A DNA stretch of 64,000 nt from an uncultured Rickettsiales bacterium (GTDB taxonomy: Bacteria > Pseudomonadota > Alphaproteobacteria > Rickettsiales > UBA1997), in assembly GCA_944392135.1 (NCBI GenBank), contig CALXVQ010000002.1, positions 1-64,000 of the forward strand, read 5' to 3'. Below, one piece after another: positions 36,763-45,496 of this stretch. The position numbers were made by a program, and so were the translations under genes. Under the pieces are notes generated by a model. It was not told the DNA's origin and did no database searches. It saw only the letters and a list, made by a program, of their open reading frames with translations. Within the stretch, counting starts at the first letter, position 1. Each line of letters starts with the position of its first letter.

Positions 36763-37593
36763 ATGCACATTGACACAAAACAACTTAGAAAGTTTGGAGA
36801 CAATCTAATAAAGATACATAAAACATCATTTCCAAAAATAATAAACAATGTGATGAATACAGCAGTATATGAAATATCAAACAAACTTAAAAAAGAGACT
36901 ATACCAAAGAAATTTGCAAAGAGAAACAACTTTGCACCAATGAGCATAAGATATAACCGAGCAATTGGCTATAACCTAAATACAATGTTCAGCATGGTTG
37001 GACAAATACAGAATGCAGGAATAAACAACACAAAAACCATCCTTGAAGAAAATGAATTAGGCAAACCAGTCCAATCCAAGACTAAACATACATTATTGGG
37101 GCTAAAAAACATAAGAACAGGAAATACATTCAGCAAAACTATAAAAAAAGAAAATAGATTAACAAATCTAAAACCAATACCAGCACAGCATATATTAAGA
37201 AATTTTAGATATATAAACAATAAAACAAACAACACCACACCAGAAAACACAAACAGCACAAGCCAAACACTGGAGCTAAGCAGAATAAGCGGGCTTATGG
37301 CACACAATAGAATAAGAACACTAAACAAACCAATAATAGCCGGAACAAAAAACAATAGGCTTGGAATATACAGACTAGAAAAAATAAACAAAGAATCAAA
37401 AACAGACAACAGAGTAAAAATAACAAAGCTATATTCATTAAACAGCAAGACAACAAACATAAAAAGAACAGCATGGCTAAAAGATACATATGAAAAGGAA
37501 TTGAACAATATGGATAGGATATACATAAAGACAGCAAAGAGCATATTAAACAGAAATGCAAGAGCATTCAACATGCAGATGAGAAGTGAATAA
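36763..37593 (+). CDS. Tail-completion (minor tail protein Z-like) candidate
   Basis: 277 residues from the ATG at 36763, which has AAGGA upstream; a longer frame starting inside the previous gene is unlikely. The N-terminal block (LRKFGDNLIKIHKTSFPKII... NTAVYEISNKLKKETIPKKFAKR) and the end (LYSLNSKTTNIKRTAWLKDTYEK ... MQMR) resemble minor tail protein Z of lambda, which completes the tail top before joining to the head. The middle is Asn/Thr rich. Its location upstream of the terminase, away from the tail genes, is unusual. Assignment is tentative. Confidence 0.5.
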   Translation: MHIDTKQLRKFGDNLIKIHKTSFPKIINNVMNTAVYEISNKLKKETIPKKFAKRNNFAPMSIRYNRAIGYNLNTMFSMVGQIQNAGINNTKTILEENELGKPVQSKTKHTLLGLKNIRTGNTFSKTIKKENRLTNLKPIPAQHILRNFRYINNKTNNTTPENTNSTSQTLELSRISGLMAHNRIRTLNKPIIAGTKNNRLGIYRLEKINKESKTDNRVKITKLYSLNSKTTNIKRTAWLKDTYEKELNNMDRIYIKTAKSILNRNARAFNMQMRSE

Positions 37594-37669
37594 ATAAAAC
37601 ACAAACAAAATACAAATAAAAACAAACAAAAAACAAAATAAACAAAATAATATGATAAAAGAAATAAAA

Positions 37670-37822
37670 ATGAAGAGCAGCAGCACACCGCAGGACAGAC
37701 AGAACACCGCAGACCGCACTGGCCATGCATCAAAAAGGTACTGTCCGCCATTCCAACCTCTCGGGGTTCAGTTTGGCGGCCGCCCCACTCGCACACTCCC
37801 CAAAGCAATTTTGAAGCAATAG
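37670..37822 (+). CDS. Possible 50-residue protein in a GC-rich island
   Basis: An ATG frame (with an in-frame earlier ATG at 37652) encodes about 50 residues, including RYCPPFQPLGVQFGGRPTRT. The DNA from about 37672 to 37810 is far richer in G and C than anything else in the prophage. No strong ribosome binding site is seen. The frame may be accidental because GC-rich DNA has few stops, and the region is a better cos-site candidate. A very low-confidence gene. Confidence 0.25.
   Translation: MKSSSTPQDRQNTADRTGHASKRYCPPFQPLGVQFGGRPTRTLPKAILKQ
37740..37805. other. Candidate cos packaging site
   Basis: A perfect 10-base palindrome GGCGGCCGCC (37775-37784) lies in a GC-rich stretch 235 bases before the small terminase gene. 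In lambda the cos site, with cohesive end GGGCGGCGACCT and twofold symmetry, also lies just upstream of the small terminase gene. Location, symmetry and composition fit; cleavage is inferred. Confidence 0.45.
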
Positions 37823-38019
37823 CTAATCAGCCTTTATAAATCAACATATAAAAGCTACTAAAACAAAACATATAAAAAAATAAAGAAATAGCTAAAAGAA
37901 TAGGTAAAGAGATAATAAAGAAATAAGAAAGAAATAATAAAAACAGGAAAGAATAGTAAAAAATAAAAATAGCAGCAAAGAACAATAAAAAAACAACCAA
38001 AGAGATAAAAACATGGACC

Positions 38020-38721
38020 ATGACAGAACAAAAAACCAAACTTCTAAAAAGAGAACTAGCTGAACTGCTGGGATGTCTGCCGATAGTAGTAAGCAGACTA
38101 GTAAAAAAAGGAGAAGTAAAAGTTGGGATTGATGGCAAGATAGACATATCATCACCACAGATGAAAGAATATATAAAAAACAAAAGAATTGAAATACAAA
38201 AACATAAAGAAAGAATTAAGAAAAAAGACAATAAAAGAACCCTAGAAGAAAACATTTTAAATTATTATGATAGCAATCAAGAGCATCAAAATCAAAACAA
38301 TAGGCTTGATGGACAAATTGAACAAGTTGAAGAAGCAGAAGAATACACACAATTTGAAAAATATAAACAGGATGAAAACTCCAAAAGTCAAGACAAAAGC
38401 TTCACAAATATAGAATATGAAACCAAACAGCACAAGCTGCAAAGTGAGAAATACAAATCAGAACTTCTTGAAATGGAAGTCAAGCAAAGAAAAAAAGATT
38501 TAGTAAATACTGAAATACTAAACAGAATAATAACTAAAACCATAGGAAATTTAACAAAAAACATAGTGGAAATACCAATAAATATAGTTGATGAAATTAT
38601 TGATATTGTAAAAAGTGAAGAAGAGCCAAAGCCTCTTATAATAAATTTAATCACAAAAAGTTTACATAAAGAAATTGAATCAACAATAGATAAAACAGAA
38701 AAAGAATTTCTAAACCTATGA
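38020..38721 (+). CDS. Terminase small subunit (Nu1-like)
   Basis: Recognises cos or pac DNA and recruits the large subunit. The first 60 residues form a helix-turn-helix (KRELAELLGCLPIVVSRLVK ... GKIDISSPQMKEYI) as in Nu1, followed by a long Lys/Glu-rich coiled region and a C-terminal helical part (KLQSEKYKSELLEMEVKQRKKDLVNTE split, ... IESTIDKTEKEFLNL) matching the Nu1/DUF1441-like dimerisation and large-subunit binding parts. 233 residues, slightly longer than lambda Nu1 (181). It overlaps terL by 4 bases, and a GC-rich candidate cos site lies just upstream. Confidence 0.82.
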   Translation: MTEQKTKLLKRELAELLGCLPIVVSRLVKKGEVKVGIDGKIDISSPQMKEYIKNKRIEIQKHKERIKKKDNKRTLEENILNYYDSNQEHQNQNNRLDGQIEQVEEAEEYTQFEKYKQDENSKSQDKSFTNIEYETKQHKLQSEKYKSELLEMEVKQRKKDLVNTEILNRIITKTIGNLTKNIVEIPINIVDEIIDIVKSEEEPKPLIINLITKSLHKEIESTIDKTEKEFLNL

Positions 38722-40688
38722 AACAAAAAACAAGTTATAATAATACTCAAAACGATCAAATCAAAAAAATATTTAAAACCATAAGAGCAGTTATACCAAA
38801 AGACCTGCTTCCAGAAGTATCCGAATGGGCAGAAAAGAATCGTTTTATGACAAGTAAAGTAAGCAATATAACCGGAAACTTTTCATATGATAATACACCT
38901 TATGCAAAGGAAATAGCAAATTGCTTCTCAAAAAATAGTCCCATTCGTGAGATAGCAATAATGAAAGGGGTTCAATTAGGTTTTACTACTGCTATATTTG
39001 AGAATGTGATAGGCTACAGCATAGCCCACGATCCCAGTCCCATGATGCTAGTTTCTGGAGACTTGAAACTATTGAAAGATTTTAAAACAATTAAAATTGA
39101 TAATCTTATAGATAATTCAAATCTACGAGAAAAGATAATAGCTGAAACAGATAATAGACATAGCAGAAGAACGGGAGATACAGCCGAACTTATAGACTTT
39201 CTCGGAGGCTTTCTTCGTATTTCTGGCTGCCACAATGCAAACAGTCTTCGTTCTCTTCCAATAAAGAAGCTATTTCTTGATGAACTTGATGCCTATCCGC
39301 AAACATTAGCGGGAGAAGGCAGTCCAATAGATCTGGCAGTAAAAAGAACAGAAAGCTATTCAAGAACAAGAAAGATTGGGTATATATCAACACCATTGCT
39401 TTCATGTACATCCCACATAAAAGAATATTATGAAAAAGGAGACCAGAGAAAATTTTATGTCCCCTGTCCTTTTTGTGGAGAAAAGCAAGAATTAATATTT
39501 TATAGCCATGATGGCGGACTTTATAGCGATAACAAAGCAACAATAGATGAAGATAGCAGTAATTACAGAAATGATGATATAAAAATTAAAAGAAAGCCCT
39601 ATGGTCTAATATTTAATTCAGAAGAATGTAAAAATGGAAATTATAGTTCAGTAGTATATAGATGCAAATATTGCGGCTGTGATATGAAAGACTACCACAA
39701 GAAGAAGATGCTGATCAAGGGAGAATGGATGCCGACAGCAGCTGCAAAGAAACCGCATTATAGAAGCTATCACCTATCAGCATTATATTCACTATTCAAG
39801 AGCTGGGAAGATTGTGTATCAGACTTTCTTGAAGCGGGCAAAGATCCAATAAAACTGCAAAGCTTTTATAATTTGACATTGGGTCTTCCATATGAAGAAA
39901 CAATAGCAGGCGTTGAAATATACAAATTAAGAAAGCTTAGAGAAGAAAATAGAAACAATAATGTAATACCGGAAGAAGCTTTATTTCTTGTTGGGGCTTG
40001 CGATGTTCAGGATGATAGGCTTGAAGTTGAGATAAAAGCATATGGAGACAGATGGAGAAGCTGGGGAATAGACCATAGAGTTATAAAGGGCAATACATCC
40101 AATCCATTTGATAATTGCTGGACTGAACTATTTAGAATAAAAGATGAAATATTCCATAATGGAATGCTGGTAAAGGCAATACTAATAGATTCGGGAGATG
40201 GAGAAAAAACTGATCTAGTCTATAAATTTTGCCAAAGGGATGATGAAAGAGTATTTGTGCCAGTAAAAGGTGTAAATACTACGGTATTAACAAGCAAAAA
40301 ATTTAATTTAAAAGAGTTAGACAGCTATTCAGGACTATATCTATTAGAGATATATGTAACTCTATATAAGAATCAAATAGCCAGATACCTAAACTCAGAA
40401 TGGAGAGAAAATGAACCATACCCAGATGGATACATGACATTTGGCAAAGAATATTCAGAAGAATATTTTAGACAATTAACAACAGAAAGAAGAATAAAAG
40501 AAAAACTTCCTAACGGCTCAATAAACATCAAATGGGAACAGCACGGAAGAAACGAAGCCTTTGACCTTTGCGTATATTGTCTATGCGGTGCAGAGTTTCT
40601 TGTAAATGAATTAGTAAAGAATGGCCAGTTTGAGAATAGTAGAGAAGTGTTTGAGTATTTAAAGAAACAACAAAGAGATAAAAAATAA
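38718..40688 (+). CDS. Terminase large subunit (GpA family)
   Basis: ATP-driven motor and nuclease that packages phage DNA into the prohead. The ATPase has an adenine/Walker A region KGVQLGFTTA (about 83-92) and Walker B KLFLDELDAYP (about 187-197), with a coupling segment KIGYISTPLL. Two CxxC pairs (CPFCGEKQ and CKYCG) form a zinc finger, as in lambda GpA. The nuclease part begins near GACDVQDDRLEVEI. The 656 residues match GpA (641). This family usually cuts at cos sites, consistent with the palindrome upstream. Confidence 0.95.
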   Translation: MKQKTSYNNTQNDQIKKIFKTIRAVIPKDLLPEVSEWAEKNRFMTSKVSNITGNFSYDNTPYAKEIANCFSKNSPIREIAIMKGVQLGFTTAIFENVIGYSIAHDPSPMMLVSGDLKLLKDFKTIKIDNLIDNSNLREKIIAETDNRHSRRTGDTAELIDFLGGFLRISGCHNANSLRSLPIKKLFLDELDAYPQTLAGEGSPIDLAVKRTESYSRTRKIGYISTPLLSCTSHIKEYYEKGDQRKFYVPCPFCGEKQELIFYSHDGGLYSDNKATIDEDSSNYRNDDIKIKRKPYGLIFNSEECKNGNYSSVVYRCKYCGCDMKDYHKKKMLIKGEWMPTAAAKKPHYRSYHLSALYSLFKSWEDCVSDFLEAGKDPIKLQSFYNLTLGLPYEETIAGVEIYKLRKLREENRNNNVIPEEALFLVGACDVQDDRLEVEIKAYGDRWRSWGIDHRVIKGNTSNPFDNCWTELFRIKDEIFHNGMLVKAILIDSGDGEKTDLVYKFCQRDDERVFVPVKGVNTTVLTSKKFNLKELDSYSGLYLLEIYVTLYKNQIARYLNSEWRENEPYPDGYMTFGKEYSEEYFRQLTTERRIKEKLPNGSINIKWEQHGRNEAFDLCVYCLCGAEFLVNELVKNGQFENSREVFEYLKKQQRDKK

Positions 40689-40690
40689 AT

Positions 40691-41461
40691 ATGGAAAATC
40701 TAATAAATAAAATACATAATTGTGATTGTCTAAAATTAATAAATTTAATTCCAGACAAAATAATAGATTTAGCTATAATTGATCCACCATACAATATGCA
40801 AAAAGCTTATTGGGATACATTCAAAAATCACTCAGATTTTTTGAAATTTACATTTAATTGGATTGATCACTTAATCCCAAAAATAAAAGACACGGGTAGC
40901 TTATACATTTTTAATACCCCTTTTAATTCTGCATATATAATGCAATATTTAATCAAAAAAGAATTATTTTTTCAAAATTGGATAACTTGGAACAAAAAAG
41001 ATGGTTTAGGATTCGCAGTTAAGAAATATTGTAGCAAACAGGAAACTATATTATTTTTTTCAAAAACTAAAAAATACACATTTAATTATAATGAAATAAG
41101 AGTTCCATATGAATCAGAGAACAGAAGTAAATGTGGAGTTATAAAAAATGGAAAAAGATGGTTTCCAAATAAAAATGGTAAATTATGTAGTGATGTTTGG
41201 CATATAACAAGTGAAAGGCATAAAAACAAAATTAATGGAAAGACACAAAAAAATGAACATATTACAATTAAACCGTTAGAATTGGTAGAAAGAATAATAA
41301 AAGCAAGCAGTAATGAAAATGATTTAGTATTAGATTGTTTTAGTGGCAGCGGAACAACAGCTATTGCCAGTAAAAAATTAAATAGAAATTTCATTTGTAG
41401 CGAGGCTGATTATGAGGTTTGGAATAGATCAGTTGAAAAAATTAATAATTTTGAAAAATAA
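40691..41461 (+). CDS. Stand-alone DNA amino-methyltransferase inserted in the head operon
   Basis: Beta-type N6-adenine or N4-cytosine methylase: catalytic LAIIDPPYNMQKAYW (about 28-42) precedes the SAM site LDCFSGSGTTAIASKKLNRN. HITIKPLELVERII links the two. The 256 residues are complete. It sits between the terminase and gpW, where lambda-like phages have no gene, with only 2 bases after terL. Its codon choice (many TTT, ATT, TTA) looks more like the host genes than the ATA- and AGA-rich late genes around it, suggesting a late-acquired moron. Confidence 0.9.
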   Translation: MENLINKIHNCDCLKLINLIPDKIIDLAIIDPPYNMQKAYWDTFKNHSDFLKFTFNWIDHLIPKIKDTGSLYIFNTPFNSAYIMQYLIKKELFFQNWITWNKKDGLGFAVKKYCSKQETILFFSKTKKYTFNYNEIRVPYESENRSKCGVIKNGKRWFPNKNGKLCSDVWHITSERHKNKINGKTQKNEHITIKPLELVERIIKASSNENDLVLDCFSGSGTTAIASKKLNRNFICSEADYEVWNRSVEKINNFEK

Positions 41462-41469
41462 ATAAGAAA

Positions 41470-41706
41470 ATGAATTCACAACAAATAAAATCCATTCTTA
41501 CAAATCTCTACAACTCAATGGAAGAAGCCAGCAAGAACAATGGAGTTGCGGAATATAGCCTCAATACAGGACAGACAGTAACAAGGGTTGTATATAACAC
41601 AGCAGATCTAATGAAACAGATTCAATATTGGGAAAAAAAATACAACGAAGCAACTCAAAATGAAAGCGGAACAAATATATTAATTATAAGAAGTGAAGAT
41701 GTTTAA
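41470..41706 (+). CDS. Head-tail joining protein gpW-like
   Basis: 78 residues, as in lambda gpW (68). gpW plugs the portal after packaging and forms the tail-binding site. Helical pattern with a central EYSLNTGQTVTRVVYNTADL, close to the gpW signature (a beta-hairpin with G-x-x-V-x-x-x between helices). It lies between terminase and portal exactly as in lambda, and overlaps the portal start by 8 bases. Confidence 0.8.
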   Translation: MNSQQIKSILTNLYNSMEEASKNNGVAEYSLNTGQTVTRVVYNTADLMKQIQYWEKKYNEATQNESGTNILIIRSEDV

Positions 41707-43381
41707 AATATTTAATAAATTCAAGGCAAATCAAAAACAACAAAACCTGAAAACACCATATAATGCACAACAGCCGCAGCCGATATCATTAAATTATGGC
41801 CACATTCACTTCAATGGAGAAAAGAACATCAAATCTCTTGGTCTGCCATTAAATTATGATATAGACTACTACGGCATGGCAAACAGAGCTTGGAATCTAT
41901 ATCTAACAACAGACATAACAAAAATAGTAATAGATAGATTGGCGCAGTTTACAGTTGGAGATGGACTAAAGCTTCAATATGAACCTGATAAACTAATTTT
42001 AAAGAAGAAATATAATATTGATATAAATAGTGCAGAAAAAGCCGATAACCCAAACATTACTCAAAATAACTTTCAGAAATATGTGGAAAGCATATGGAAC
42101 ATATACTCAAACAGTAAGTACATTTCAAACAACAACCAATCGGATATTCATAGTCTTTCAACAACCGTAATGATAAATACTCTATTATGCGGAGATTGTC
42201 TTATAATAAGAAGAATAAAAAACGGACAGATAACACTTCAAGCCATTGATGGAAGAAATGTCTGCGGCGGAGCTCCAGAACATAACAGCAACAATAAAGT
42301 AATAGACGGAGTTGAAATCAACAAAAATGGAGAACATATTGCATACCATATAATAACCGAAACAGGAGAAAACCTCAGAATAAAAGCAAAGGATAGTAAA
42401 GGCAATATTCAAGCTTGGCTGGTATATGCAAACAACAGCAGAATAAGTCAAGTAAGGGGAGTATCGGCTATATGCAGCATAATACAGAAGATAGACCAAT
42501 TGTCAAAATATACAGAGAATGAAGTTGTAGCCAGTGAAGTCAACTCAAAACTTGCAACCGTAATAGAACATACTGAATTGAGCGATGGAAAGAATCCTCT
42601 TGTTGGCCGTGAATTAATAAAAAACAATGGCAATCCAATATATGATCCAGAACTCAAAGAAGAAACAAAGGCAGCAATATTGAAGTTGACAAACGGACTT
42701 CTCATAAATCTAGGAGTTGGCAAGACCATGAAGTCCTTTGACACAAAAAGACCAAATGTAAACTTTGAGTCATTCCTTGATGCCAATGCAAAATATATAT
42801 TTGCAAGCCAGAGCATACCTTTTGAGATTGCAATAATGGTATTCAGCAACAATTTCAGTGCCAGCAGAGCTGCATTAAAGATGTTTGAGCTTACATTGAA
42901 AGTATTGAGAAAGAATATAGTTGTAGATGGAATCTATAAACCAGCATTTAAGACCTTCTTTCTTATAGAGAATCTAAAAGGAAATCTAATAATAAACAAC
43001 TTTGATAAAATAAGAAATAATCCAATAGATATGAATGCATTGAATAAATGCAGATTCATAAGCCCGCCAATACCGCATGTAGATCCATTAAAGGAAGTTA
43101 ATGCAGTTGTAGAGAAGATAAACAATAACCTGTCCACAAGAGAAGAAGGAATGGAAGAGCTTGGAAACAGCACTGACTTTGACAGCACAATGGAAAGAAT
43201 AAGCAATGAAATAGAAATAATGAAACAATTAAATATTCAAACAGCAGAAGAAAACAATAATCAAGAACAAGAAAGCTCGCAACAAAGCTCAAAACAAAAT
43301 ATAAAAGATAGCACAAAAGAAGATAAAGAAAATAACAAAAAGAACAGCACAAAAAATAAAGAAGAAAGAAGAAAAACATAG
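41699..43381 (+). CDS. Portal protein (lambda gpB family)
   Basis: Dodecameric ring at one capsid vertex through which DNA passes. The ATG at 41699 (MFKIFNKF) is preferred over an in-frame GTG at 41693. Family features: NRAWNLYLTTDITKIVIDRL, GDCLIIRR, VYANNSRISQVRGVSAIC and the central VASEVNSKLATVIEH, followed by NFSASRAALKMFELTLKVLR, the long crown helix. The C-terminal 60 residues are low-complexity Asn/Lys/Gln. 561 residues compared with 533 in lambda. No sign of damage. Confidence 0.92.
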   Translation: MFKIFNKFKANQKQQNLKTPYNAQQPQPISLNYGHIHFNGEKNIKSLGLPLNYDIDYYGMANRAWNLYLTTDITKIVIDRLAQFTVGDGLKLQYEPDKLILKKKYNIDINSAEKADNPNITQNNFQKYVESIWNIYSNSKYISNNNQSDIHSLSTTVMINTLLCGDCLIIRRIKNGQITLQAIDGRNVCGGAPEHNSNNKVIDGVEINKNGEHIAYHIITETGENLRIKAKDSKGNIQAWLVYANNSRISQVRGVSAICSIIQKIDQLSKYTENEVVASEVNSKLATVIEHTELSDGKNPLVGRELIKNNGNPIYDPELKEETKAAILKLTNGLLINLGVGKTMKSFDTKRPNVNFESFLDANAKYIFASQSIPFEIAIMVFSNNFSASRAALKMFELTLKVLRKNIVVDGIYKPAFKTFFLIENLKGNLIINNFDKIRNNPIDMNALNKCRFISPPIPHVDPLKEVNAVVEKINNNLSTREEGMEELGNSTDFDSTMERISNEIEIMKQLNIQTAEENNNQEQESSQQSSKQNIKDSTKEDKENNKKNSTKNKEERRKT

Positions 43382-43429
43382 ATAAATAAATTCAATTAAT
43401 CAATTTTATTAACAACCCAAAGGAGAAAC

Positions 43430-43807
43430 ATGACTAGAAGTCTAGATGACAAACAACAACCCAATATTCAAAATGTTGACAATATTAAAAACGAACCAAA
43501 CAAACCAAATCAAGATAAAACAAAAAATGATGATGGACAGAAGAATAATGCTGCGGAACAAAAAGCAGTGTCAAAGCCAACAAAAGAAGCAACACTGGAA
43601 CCGTCAAAAAAAGAACCAGAAGAAAAAGAAAAAAATATAGAAAACAAAAAAGCAGAAAATATTGATGCAAAGGAAGTTGAAAAATTTAAAGAAGTAAAAA
43701 AGACTGAACCACAATTTCATGAGAAAAAATGTTTCCGTTGCGGCCAAAGAAAAATTCTAAAAGGCATTTGCCAAAACTGTGGAGAAAGATATGACAACCT
43801 TAAATAA
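43430..43807 (+). CDS. Disordered charged protein with C-terminal zinc ribbon
   Basis: 125 residues. The first 95 are highly charged low-complexity sequence (Lys, Glu, Gln, Asn, Pro) with no hydrophobic core. The last 30 carry two CxxC knuckles (CFRCG and CQNCG, 12 residues apart), a compact zinc ribbon or rubredoxin-like finger. A good AAAGGAGAAAC ribosome binding site (43418-43428) precedes it. It lies between portal and protease, where lambda has nothing, and overlaps the protease start. It might be a nucleic-acid-binding or head-assembly accessory. Not recognised from known families. Confidence 0.65.
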   Translation: MTRSLDDKQQPNIQNVDNIKNEPNKPNQDKTKNDDGQKNNAAEQKAVSKPTKEATLEPSKKEPEEKEKNIENKKAENIDAKEVEKFKEVKKTEPQFHEKKCFRCGQRKILKGICQNCGERYDNLK

Positions 43808-44924
43808 AAAAGATGCTGACAATAGAATAAACATAACCGGAGTTGTTGGAATAGATACAACATATGAAGATATTGCAAGACAGCTTGAAAATTCTAAAAG
43901 TGATATTGAAATTCTAATCAACTCTCCGGGCGGATATGTCTATGATGGAATTGCAATATACAATTCTATTAAAAAATATAACAAAGGAAGCAAAACAGTC
44001 AGAGTATGTGGACTATCCGCTTCCATTGCAACCTATATAATGCTTGCAGGCGATAGTTTGGAACTTGAAGAAAATTCAGTCATAATGATACACAATCCCA
44101 GCATTTGTGTAATGGGAGATTACAGAAAACTCAGAAGCGCCTATTCCAATATTGAAAAGTTAAGAGTTCTAATGAGTTCAGCCTATTCCAAATATACAGG
44201 AATAGCAAAAAATGAAATTGAAACCATGATGGACAATGAGACATTCTTTATTGGAAAGGATGAACTTGAAGCTTGGGGGAATATCATAGAAGATCAAAAC
44301 AACAAAGAAGAGAAGAAAAACTACAACAACAATAATAAAGAAACAATAAAAGCAGAAGCCAATATTCAAATACAAGCCATGTGCTCCCTTATTGAAAAGT
44401 CTAATGAAAAAAACAATGCAAACACAGAAAAGCTTGTTGCACTATTTAATAATGAACCAGAACAATATGAACAAAATTATTTGCAAAATCATTTTATTAT
44501 TAATAACCAAAAAGAAACCAAAATGGAGAAAATAGATAAAAAAACCGATAAAATACTAGACCTAGAAAATCTAAATGATTTAAAACTCTACTATCCAAAA
44601 CTCTATGATGAAGCGGTAAACATCGGTATTCAGCAGGAAAAGTCAAGAGTAAAGGCTCATCTAGAATTTATAGATATTGCACCAGATATAGCTTTGAATG
44701 CCATAAAAGAAGACATTTCTTTTTTAAATAATTCAGAGATTCAAGCAAAATATATAAAAGCCAGAGTCAATAAAAATGAATTGGCCACAATGGAAATGGA
44801 CAACAACCCTGACTTTATACCAAAAAAGATAAATGAAAATGAAGAGTTGAAAGCTGAACTTGAAAAAGAAAACAAAGAAGCTGAAGAAAAGATAAGGGCA
44901 TATATGCCGCACCTAAAAAATTAA
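43791..44924 (+). CDS. Head maturation protease (ClpP/S49-like) with scaffold tail
   Basis: Serine protease that matures the prohead, as lambda gpC and Mu gpI. The ATG at 43791 has GGAG 7 bases upstream and is preferred to the GTG at 43779. The ClpP-like core shows INSPGG (43-48), CGLSASIATYIMLAGD with the catalytic Ser (about 78) and IMIHNPS with His (about 101). After about residue 180 the sequence turns acidic and coiled, ending with a scaffold-like part (245-377) that can also start at its own ATG. 377 residues. It overlaps the zinc-ribbon gene by 17 bases. Confidence 0.9.
   Translation: MTTLNKKDADNRINITGVVGIDTTYEDIARQLENSKSDIEILINSPGGYVYDGIAIYNSIKKYNKGSKTVRVCGLSASIATYIMLAGDSLELEENSVIMIHNPSICVMGDYRKLRSAYSNIEKLRVLMSSAYSKYTGIAKNEIETMMDNETFFIGKDELEAWGNIIEDQNNKEEKKNYNNNNKETIKAEANIQIQAMCSLIEKSNEKNNANTEKLVALFNNEPEQYEQNYLQNHFIINNQKETKMEKIDKKTDKILDLENLNDLKLYYPKLYDEAVNIGIQQEKSRVKAHLEFIDIAPDIALNAIKEDISFLNNSEIQAKYIKARVNKNELATMEMDNNPDFIPKKINENEELKAELEKENKEAEEKIRAYMPHLKN
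44523..44924 (+). CDS. Nested scaffold protein (internal start in the protease gene)
   Basis: An in-frame ATG at 44523, right after an Asn-rich linker and an AAAGAAACC sequence, would give a 133-residue acidic, helical protein with a terminal coiled coil (ENEELKAELEKENKEAEEKI). In lambda the scaffold Nu3 is translated from within gene C in exactly this way. The ribosome binding site is weak. The product is inferred from architecture. Confidence 0.5.
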   Translation: MEKIDKKTDKILDLENLNDLKLYYPKLYDEAVNIGIQQEKSRVKAHLEFIDIAPDIALNAIKEDISFLNNSEIQAKYIKARVNKNELATMEMDNNPDFIPKKINENEELKAELEKENKEAEEKIRAYMPHLKN

Positions 44925-45009
44925 AAATGAAAAATTAAAAATTAAATTTCAATTAAAAATAGAAGCTTAAAAATTAAGATATTTATAAATAAAATTAATA
45001 GGTAAATAT

Positions 45010-45423
45010 ATGAGAATAGTATTTGACAACTCACCATTATATTACAATGCAATATTAAGAGAAGAAACAGTAATAGTTCCAGCAGGAACTACTTTACAAG
45101 CTGGAACGGTTCTTGGGGAAGTTTCCACATCTGGAAAGCTAAAACAGTTCAAAAAAGGAAACAGCGATGGTTCTGAAGTTCCAGTAGCCATACTAAATAA
45201 AACATTAGTGAATGAGGATACAGAATCTCCGCAGGAATTCACTGCAAGCGTCATAGTTCAAGGAGTAGTTAATGAAAACAAAGTCATACTTAATGAAGAT
45301 GAAACACTTGATGACATAGTATATTTTGAAACGGTAAGCCAATACAAAGGCAAGGCAAGAACTCTATTGAAAAATAATGGAATTATTGTAGTTGAAAGTC
45401 AGGAACTTACACAGGAAGTATAG
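45010..45423 (+). CDS. Head decoration protein (lambda gpD-like)
   Basis: Trimeric protein that stabilises the expanded capsid. 137 residues, beta-rich, with the pattern VIVPAGTTLQAGTVLGEVS followed by KLKQFKKGNSDGSEVPVAILN and a final TLLKNNGIIVVESQEL, typical of the head decoration protein D family. It precedes the major capsid gene as in lambda D-E. Confidence 0.87.
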   Translation: MRIVFDNSPLYYNAILREETVIVPAGTTLQAGTVLGEVSTSGKLKQFKKGNSDGSEVPVAILNKTLVNEDTESPQEFTASVIVQGVVNENKVILNEDETLDDIVYFETVSQYKGKARTLLKNNGIIVVESQELTQEV

Positions 45424-45496
45424 GAAATCGTTCCACAATCTTAAAAAACAATAAAAATTATTTATTATTATATCAATAACTCAAAGAATAAATATT

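Noticed and set aside
36969-37808. 279-codon minus-strand frame rich in Leu, Phe and Cys
   Set aside because: Antisense of an Asn/Lys-rich gene; such long shadows are expected in this composition.
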